From: Candidatus Zixiibacteriota bacterium
Lineage (GTDB): Bacteria > SM23-81
Direction: 5' to 3'
Assembly: GCA_030628225.1 (NCBI GenBank)
Contig: DAOVRJ010000091.1
Coordinates: forward strand, 1-8,924
Length of the DNA stretch: 8,924 bases
Below the pieces are notes generated by a model that did not search any database, was not told the origin of the DNA, and was given only the letters and a program-made list of their open reading frames with translations. The translations under genes and the position numbers were made by a program. Positions 5,508-8,924 of the stretch are shown one piece after another (position 1 is the stretch's first letter; the number at the start of each line of letters is the position of its first letter).

Positions 5508-7745
5508 TCACGATCCCCCCTCCACCTCCTCAGGGCTCACCTCCTGCTTGCAAGCCAGACAACGATAAAAATTCCCTCTGGCTTTGCTCTGCTTCTCCAC
5601 CAGAGGTTTGGCTCCACAGAACGGGCAGGGCAGATCCACAGGCTTGTCCCAACTGGCAAAATTGCACTTGGGATACTCGCTGCACCCAAAAAACAACCTG
5701 CCCGATTTCGTCTTCCGCTCTACCAGATTCCCCGGGCAACCCTCCCGGGGGCAGCTAACTCCGATACTGAGTGGTCTGGTATTCCGGCAGATAGGATACT
5801 TGGAGCAGGCCAGAAAACGTCCAAAGCGACCCGTCTTAATCACCATGGGAGAGCTGCATTTCTCACAGATCTCGTCGGTGACCTCTTGAGCTTCCTCTCC
5901 GGGAAGTGGTTTTGTGTTCCGACAGTTGGGAAAGCTCGAACACGCCAAAAACTGACCATTGCGTCCCCATTTGACAACCATTTTCCCGCCACACTTCTCG
6001 CACACCTCATCGGTAGGCTGCTGCAGGGCACTCTTCAAATCGGCCTTCCTCTTATTGGCCTCCTCCAGAACTTTGCTGAAAGGCCCGTAAAAATCATCCA
6101 GCACCTCAACCCAACGGTATTCCCCCGTTCCCACTCGGTCCAGCTCCTCCTCCATCTTGGCTGTGAATTTCACCCCGAAAATATCTGGAAAATTCTCCAC
6201 CAACAGCTTGTTGACCGTTCTACCCAAGCTGGTAGGCTTCAGCCGCCTCTGCTCCGTGCGGATGTAGTTGCGCGTCTTTATGGTGGTGATGATCTGAGCG
6301 TAGGTGCTGGGCCGCCCGATACCCTCTGTCTCCAGGGCTCTGACCAGAGTAGCCTCGGTGTATCGCGGGGGCGGCTTGGTGAAGTGCTGCCGGGGAGTCA
6401 GTGACAACAGCTGGAGCAGCTGACCCTCCTCCAGAGGCGGCAGGGATCCCTCCTCTTTAGCCTCCTCCCCTACCGGTTGAGATTCCCTGTATACTAAGAG
6501 ATAGCCGTCGAAGAGAGGAACAGAACCTGAGGCTCTGAAGACATGACCATCTGTCTTCACCTGCACCTTGGTGACATCGAACAGGGCCGATGTCATTTGA
6601 GATGCCACGAACCGTTTCCAGATGAGCTCATAGAGACGATATTGATCCTTGTCCAGATAGGATTTCAGATCCTTGGGCAATCGGGATACCGAGGTGGGAC
6701 GGATGGCCTCATGGGCTTCCTGGGCACCGCGTTTAGACTTATAACTGCGGGGTTGGGAGGGCAGATATTTTTCCCCAAACCGTGTCTCGATGAACCGGCG
6801 GACCTCCCCCAGTGCCTCCTGAGCCACTCTGGGGGCATCGGTTCTCATATAGGTGATCAGGCCCATAGGGCTCTTCTGTCCGATATCCATTCCCTCGTAA
6901 AGCTGCTGGGCCACCCGCATAGTCCTATGCACATTGAAACGCAGAGCCCGGGCGGCATCTTGCTGGAGGCTGCTGGTAATGAATGGCGGCAATGGGTTCC
7001 TTCTCTGCTGTTTACGATCCACACCAGCCACGGTGAATGGCTTACTTTTAAGCATTTCCACTATGTGTCCGGCCTGTTTCTGGTCTGACACAACAGCCTT
7101 CTTACCATCGATAGTGGCCAGAAGAGCGACGAAAGCCTCTCCCTCTTTCCCCTGGAGATTGGCAGCTATGCTCCAGTACTCCTGGGTAACGAACTTCTCG
7201 ATGAGTTCCTCCCGCTCGCTGATCAAACGCAAGGCCACCGATTGAACCCGGCCGGCACTCAATCCTCTGTACATGGTTCGCCATAGAAATGGGCTCACTT
7301 TATAGCCCACCAGACGGTCCATGATCCGCCGGGCCTGCTGAGCATTAACCAGATCCATGTTGATGGAACGAGGCTCCTGAACGGCAGTGCAGATGGCCTT
7401 TTTGGTGATCTCATTGAACAGGATGCGATGAATTTTCTTTACATCCACAGCCAGTTCCTGGGCCACATGCCAGGCAATAGCCTCCCCCTCCCGATCCGGG
7501 TCGGGAGCGAGATAAATGGCATCCGCTTTCCTGGCGGATGTTCTCAATTCCTTGATCACCTTGCCCTTGCCCTTTATAACCGTGTAGTGCGGACGAAACT
7601 CATCATCAACATCGACACCCAGGTCCTTCTGAGGCAAATCTTTGATGTGTCCCATGCAAGCTTTAACCTCATAGCCTTGTCCCAGAAACTTCTTGATGGT
7701 GCGAGCTTTAGCCGGTGATTCAACTATGACCAGATAATTCGCCAT
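5508..7745 (-). CDS. topA: DNA topoisomerase I (type IA)
   Basis: Relaxes negative supercoils by a single-strand break and passage. 745 residues, complete. The TOPRIM domain (about 1-140) shows E9 in VIVESPAKA and the acidic triad D82-D84-E86 in DPDREGEAIAWH. GRVQSVALRLI (165-175) and the catalytic-tyrosine motif GLITYMRTD (295-303, Y299) follow; EGIGRPSTYAQII (474-486) is a further conserved core motif. The C-terminal tail holds four four-cysteine zinc-ribbon modules: C582/C585/C602/C608, C627/C630/C647/C653, C665/C670/C688/C694 and C707/C710/C729/C732. All sixteen cysteines are kept. The start ATG at 7745 has AAGGA 4 nt upstream (7750-7754) and lies 24 nt after rpoZ. In many Firmicutes topA leads topA-trmFO-xerC; here that trio is placed behind gmk-rpoZ. 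Reverse gyrase is excluded because there is no helicase domain. Confidence 0.98.
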   Translation of the reverse strand: MANYLVIVESPAKARTIKKFLGQGYEVKACMGHIKDLPQKDLGVDVDDEFRPHYTVIKGKGKVIKELRTSARKADAIYLAPDPDREGEAIAWHVAQELAVDVKKIHRILFNEITKKAICTAVQEPRSINMDLVNAQQARRIMDRLVGYKVSPFLWRTMYRGLSAGRVQSVALRLISEREELIEKFVTQEYWSIAANLQGKEGEAFVALLATIDGKKAVVSDQKQAGHIVEMLKSKPFTVAGVDRKQQRRNPLPPFITSSLQQDAARALRFNVHRTMRVAQQLYEGMDIGQKSPMGLITYMRTDAPRVAQEALGEVRRFIETRFGEKYLPSQPRSYKSKRGAQEAHEAIRPTSVSRLPKDLKSYLDKDQYRLYELIWKRFVASQMTSALFDVTKVQVKTDGHVFRASGSVPLFDGYLLVYRESQPVGEEAKEEGSLPPLEEGQLLQLLSLTPRQHFTKPPPRYTEATLVRALETEGIGRPSTYAQIITTIKTRNYIRTEQRRLKPTSLGRTVNKLLVENFPDIFGVKFTAKMEEELDRVGTGEYRWVEVLDDFYGPFSKVLEEANKRKADLKSALQQPTDEVCEKCGGKMVVKWGRNGQFLACSSFPNCRNTKPLPGEEAQEVTDEICEKCSSPMVIKTGRFGRFLACSKYPICRNTRPLSIGVSCPREGCPGNLVERKTKSGRLFFGCSEYPKCNFASWDKPVDLPCPFCGAKPLVEKQSKARGNFYRCLACKQEVSPEEVEGGS

Positions 7746-7769
7746 CTCTTCCTTAATCCATCGTCAGAG

Positions 7770-8003
7770 TTATTCTTCCTCTCTTTGGAAATGGAGCTTG
7801 CCCTGGACCAACTCATTCAAGGCGATAACGGTAACCTTTACCTTTTTCTCCTTCTCCATTTGCTCATCCTCAACCTCACCCTCAAGTTCCTGTTTCTTCT
7901 TTTCCAATACATTAAGCTGCCGTGCCCGCAGAGCTGCGACAACAACTGCCTCATATTTATTCCTCGCCTTCCCCTCCAGCTCCTCAGCGGTCACATAATC
8001 CAT
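7770..8003 (-). CDS. rpoZ: DNA-directed RNA polymerase omega subunit
   Basis: A small subunit that helps fold and hold beta-prime in RNA polymerase. 77 residues. The conserved N-terminal helix motif NKYEAVVVAALRARQLN (15-31) corresponds to the family's (S/N)KY-x-VVxAAxRARxL, and VTVIALNELVQGKL (57-70) corresponds to the VTxALxEIxxGK segment. Between them (34-55) is a highly charged stretch rich in Lys and Glu, probably helical and somewhat variable in the family. The start is set by AGGAGGT at 8011-8017, 7 nt before ATG at 8003. It lies 35 nt after gmk, the same gmk-rpoZ pairing found in many bacteria. The protein is short and charged, so identity rests on the two motifs plus context. Confidence 0.9.
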   Translation of the reverse strand: MDYVTAEELEGKARNKYEAVVVAALRARQLNVLEKKKQELEGEVEDEQMEKEKKVKVTVIALNELVQGKLHFQREEE

Positions 8004-8038
8004 AGACCGTACCTCCTATTAAGAAATCATCTCGCTGA

Positions 8039-8629
8039 TTATCCCGGCGTTTCAATCCGGCTCACTCTGCATAACTCGGCTTCTATGATGGCCTGCACCT
8101 GGCTCACCGCAGAATCCAACTTGTCATTGACAACAACATAATCGTACTGTGGCCAGTATTCCATCTCAGCCCTGGCATTTTCTAAGCGAGTCCGGATGAT
8201 CTCCTCGTCGTCAGTCTTTCTTCCCCTGAGCCTCCTCTCCAGCACCTCTATGTTGGGCGGCAAGACAAACACCAATACGCTCTGAGGATAGGCTTTCTTG
8301 ATCTGTAGCCCACCCTGAACGTCCAGATCAAAGAGCGCTATCTGACGTTCATACAATATGTTATCGACGTACTTCTTAAGCGTGCCGTAATAGTAGCCAT
8401 GCACCTGAGCCCATTCGGCAAATTCTCTCTCCCGGACGCGACGGCGAAATTCCTCGGGGGAAACAAAATTGTAATGCTGGCCGTCCGCCTCCCCTTTTCT
8501 GCTTGGTCTTGTGGTCACGGAGACAGAATACCGATAAGAGACATTTTGCCTTCTTAACCGTTCACAGATTGTGGTCTTACCGCCACCCGATGGAGAAGAA
8601 ATTACCACCAGCAACCCTTTTCTGATCAC
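8039..8629 (-). CDS. gmk: Guanylate kinase
   Basis: Phosphorylates GMP (and dGMP) to GDP with ATP in purine nucleotide synthesis and recycling. With the GTG start at 8629 it is 196 residues. Seen: the P-loop SSPSGGGKTT (11-20), the GMP-binding block SVTTRPSRKGEADGQHYNF (37-55), EWAQVHGYYYGT (72-83), DLDVQGG (101-107) and the lid with RGRKTDDEEII (135-145). The P-loop begins with Ser where many Gmk have Gly, a variant I know from other bacterial Gmk. Start choice: GAGGAG (8635-8640) sits 5 nt before GTG at 8629. A GTG at 8650 would give seven extra residues but overlaps the remA stop and lacks a ribosome site. It sits 13 nt after remA, in the common remA-gmk-rpoZ order. GDP/GTP supply links it to (p)ppGpp metabolism, but nothing here shows that directly. 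Confidence 0.97.
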   Translation of the reverse strand: MIRKGLLVVISSPSGGGKTTICERLRRQNVSYRYSVSVTTRPSRKGEADGQHYNFVSPEEFRRRVREREFAEWAQVHGYYYGTLKKYVDNILYERQIALFDLDVQGGLQIKKAYPQSVLVFVLPPNIEVLERRLRGRKTDDEEIIRTRLENARAEMEYWPQYDYVVVNDKLDSAVSQVQAIIEAELCRVSRIETPG

Positions 8630-8634
8630 CTTGG

Positions 8635-8640
8635 CTCCTC
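8635..8640 (-). promoter_or_regulatory. Ribosome binding site that sets the gmk start
   Basis: GAGGAG on the minus strand, 5 nt before GTG at 8629. This is the same spacing as for remA and favours the 196-residue Gmk over the 203-residue reading from 8650. Confidence 0.7.
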
Positions 8641-8642
8641 TT

Positions 8643-8891
8643 TCAAGCACCGGCCAGCAGACGCTGACTCAAAATCTCCACTCCGATGGTCGATAAAATC
8701 AGGTGATGTCTATCGGTCACCACAAGAGCGCCCCTCCTGCGGTCCTGAGCGGCATCTATGAGTTGCCCCTTAGATTTGGCCTCCTCCTGCAGACGTTTCA
8801 TGGGCGGAGAATTTGGAGAAATGATGGCCACGGTGCGGTCGCCCATGATCACGTTGCCAAAACCGATGCTGACCAGAATGAGATGGGACAC
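8643..8891 (-). CDS. remA: RemA/DUF370 family DNA-binding regulator
   Basis: 82 residues. In Bacillus, RemA is a small ring-forming DNA-binding protein that activates biofilm matrix and osmoprotection genes; the wider DUF370 family is little studied. Matching features: the N-terminal SIGFGNVIMGDR (8-19), IISPNSPPMKRLQEEAK (23-39), GQLIDAAQDRRRGALVVTD (42-60) and HLILSTIGVEIL (63-74), which follow the family pattern of GFGN, SP-x-S-xP-xKR, G-x-LIDAT-x-GR and T-x-xHVILS. The arginine cluster R51-R53 corresponds to the basic segment implicated in DNA contact in RemA. Translation starts at GTG 8891 with GGAGGAG 5 nt upstream (8897-8903). It is first in the visible operon, directly before gmk, its usual neighbour. 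The target genes in this organism cannot be inferred, so the matrix role should not be assumed. Confidence 0.92.
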   Translation of the reverse strand: MSHLILVSIGFGNVIMGDRTVAIISPNSPPMKRLQEEAKSKGQLIDAAQDRRRGALVVTDRHHLILSTIGVEILSQRLLAGA

Positions 8892-8896
8892 CTGAT

Positions 8897-8910
8897 CTCC
8901 TCCGCCGGAG
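8897..8910 (-). promoter_or_regulatory. remA ribosome binding site overlapping a small GC hairpin
   Basis: GGAGGAG (8897-8903) is the remA Shine-Dalgarno, 5 nt before GTG. Its upstream GGAG (8900-8903) can pair with CTCC (8907-8910) across a 3-nt loop, GGC. The 4-bp stem is short, so an effect on translation is only a possibility. Confidence 0.5.
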
Positions 8911-8924
8911 AGCTGTGCAGAAGC

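Noticed and set aside
5382-6404. 340-codon plus-strand open frame opposite topA and trmFO
   Set aside because: It is antisense to two firmly identified genes, has no family resemblance and shows low-complexity, antisense-like composition.
1-8924. CRISPR array, insertion sequence, toxin-antitoxin or defence system
   Set aside because: No regularly spaced repeats, transposase motifs, terminal inverted repeats or defence-type domains were found on either strand.

Overview
The window looks like a piece of a bacterial chromosome with mid-range GC. It is dominated by one head-to-tail housekeeping operon on the minus strand. Read in the direction of transcription (from 8924 towards 1) it encodes: RemA/DUF370 regulator, guanylate kinase (gmk), RNA polymerase omega (rpoZ), DNA topoisomerase I (topA), folate-dependent tRNA m5U54 methyltransferase (trmFO), a Xer tyrosine recombinase, and a PHP-domain metallohydrolase of CehA/McbA type. 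Gaps between these seven genes are 13, 35, 24, 13, 1 and 14 nt, so co-transcription is likely; the operon promoter lies beyond the right edge. remA-gmk-rpoZ and topA-trmFO-xerC are each familiar gene blocks in Gram-positive-type bacteria. Here they are joined, which together with the PHP gene and the acetyl-CoA synthetase suggests Chloroflexota (Dehalococcoidia/Anaerolineae-like) or a deep Firmicutes relative. That placement is inference, not proof.

Left of the operon is an RNA-gene section. A good sigma70-type promoter (2168-2196) drives tRNA-Gly(GCC) and tRNA-Cys(GCA) on the minus strand. tRNA-Leu(CAA), on the plus strand with its own promoter (1559-1586), converges on them. Between the two units lie an apparently bidirectional terminator hairpin (1725-1763) and about 200 bp of non-coding DNA with weak GTCGGTTATCGG-type repeats.

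Furthest left, divergent from tRNA-Leu, is the first two-thirds of an AMP-forming acetyl-CoA synthetase gene (acs), cut by the window edge. The roughly 300-bp acs/tRNA-Leu divergent region is the most structured non-coding DNA here. The -35 boxes of the two divergent promoters sit in opposite arms of a perfect 11-bp inverted repeat, and a second dyad with 9-bp arms lies at the predicted acs transcription start. The acs leader also has a possible 11-codon mini-ORF.

The operon links nucleotide supply (Gmk), transcription (omega), DNA topology (TopA), tRNA maturation (TrmFO) and chromosome-dimer resolution (Xer). I found no defence island, CRISPR array, transposon or clear novel system. The items most worth follow-up are the acs control region, the PHP hydrolase at the end of the operon, and the fused gene order.
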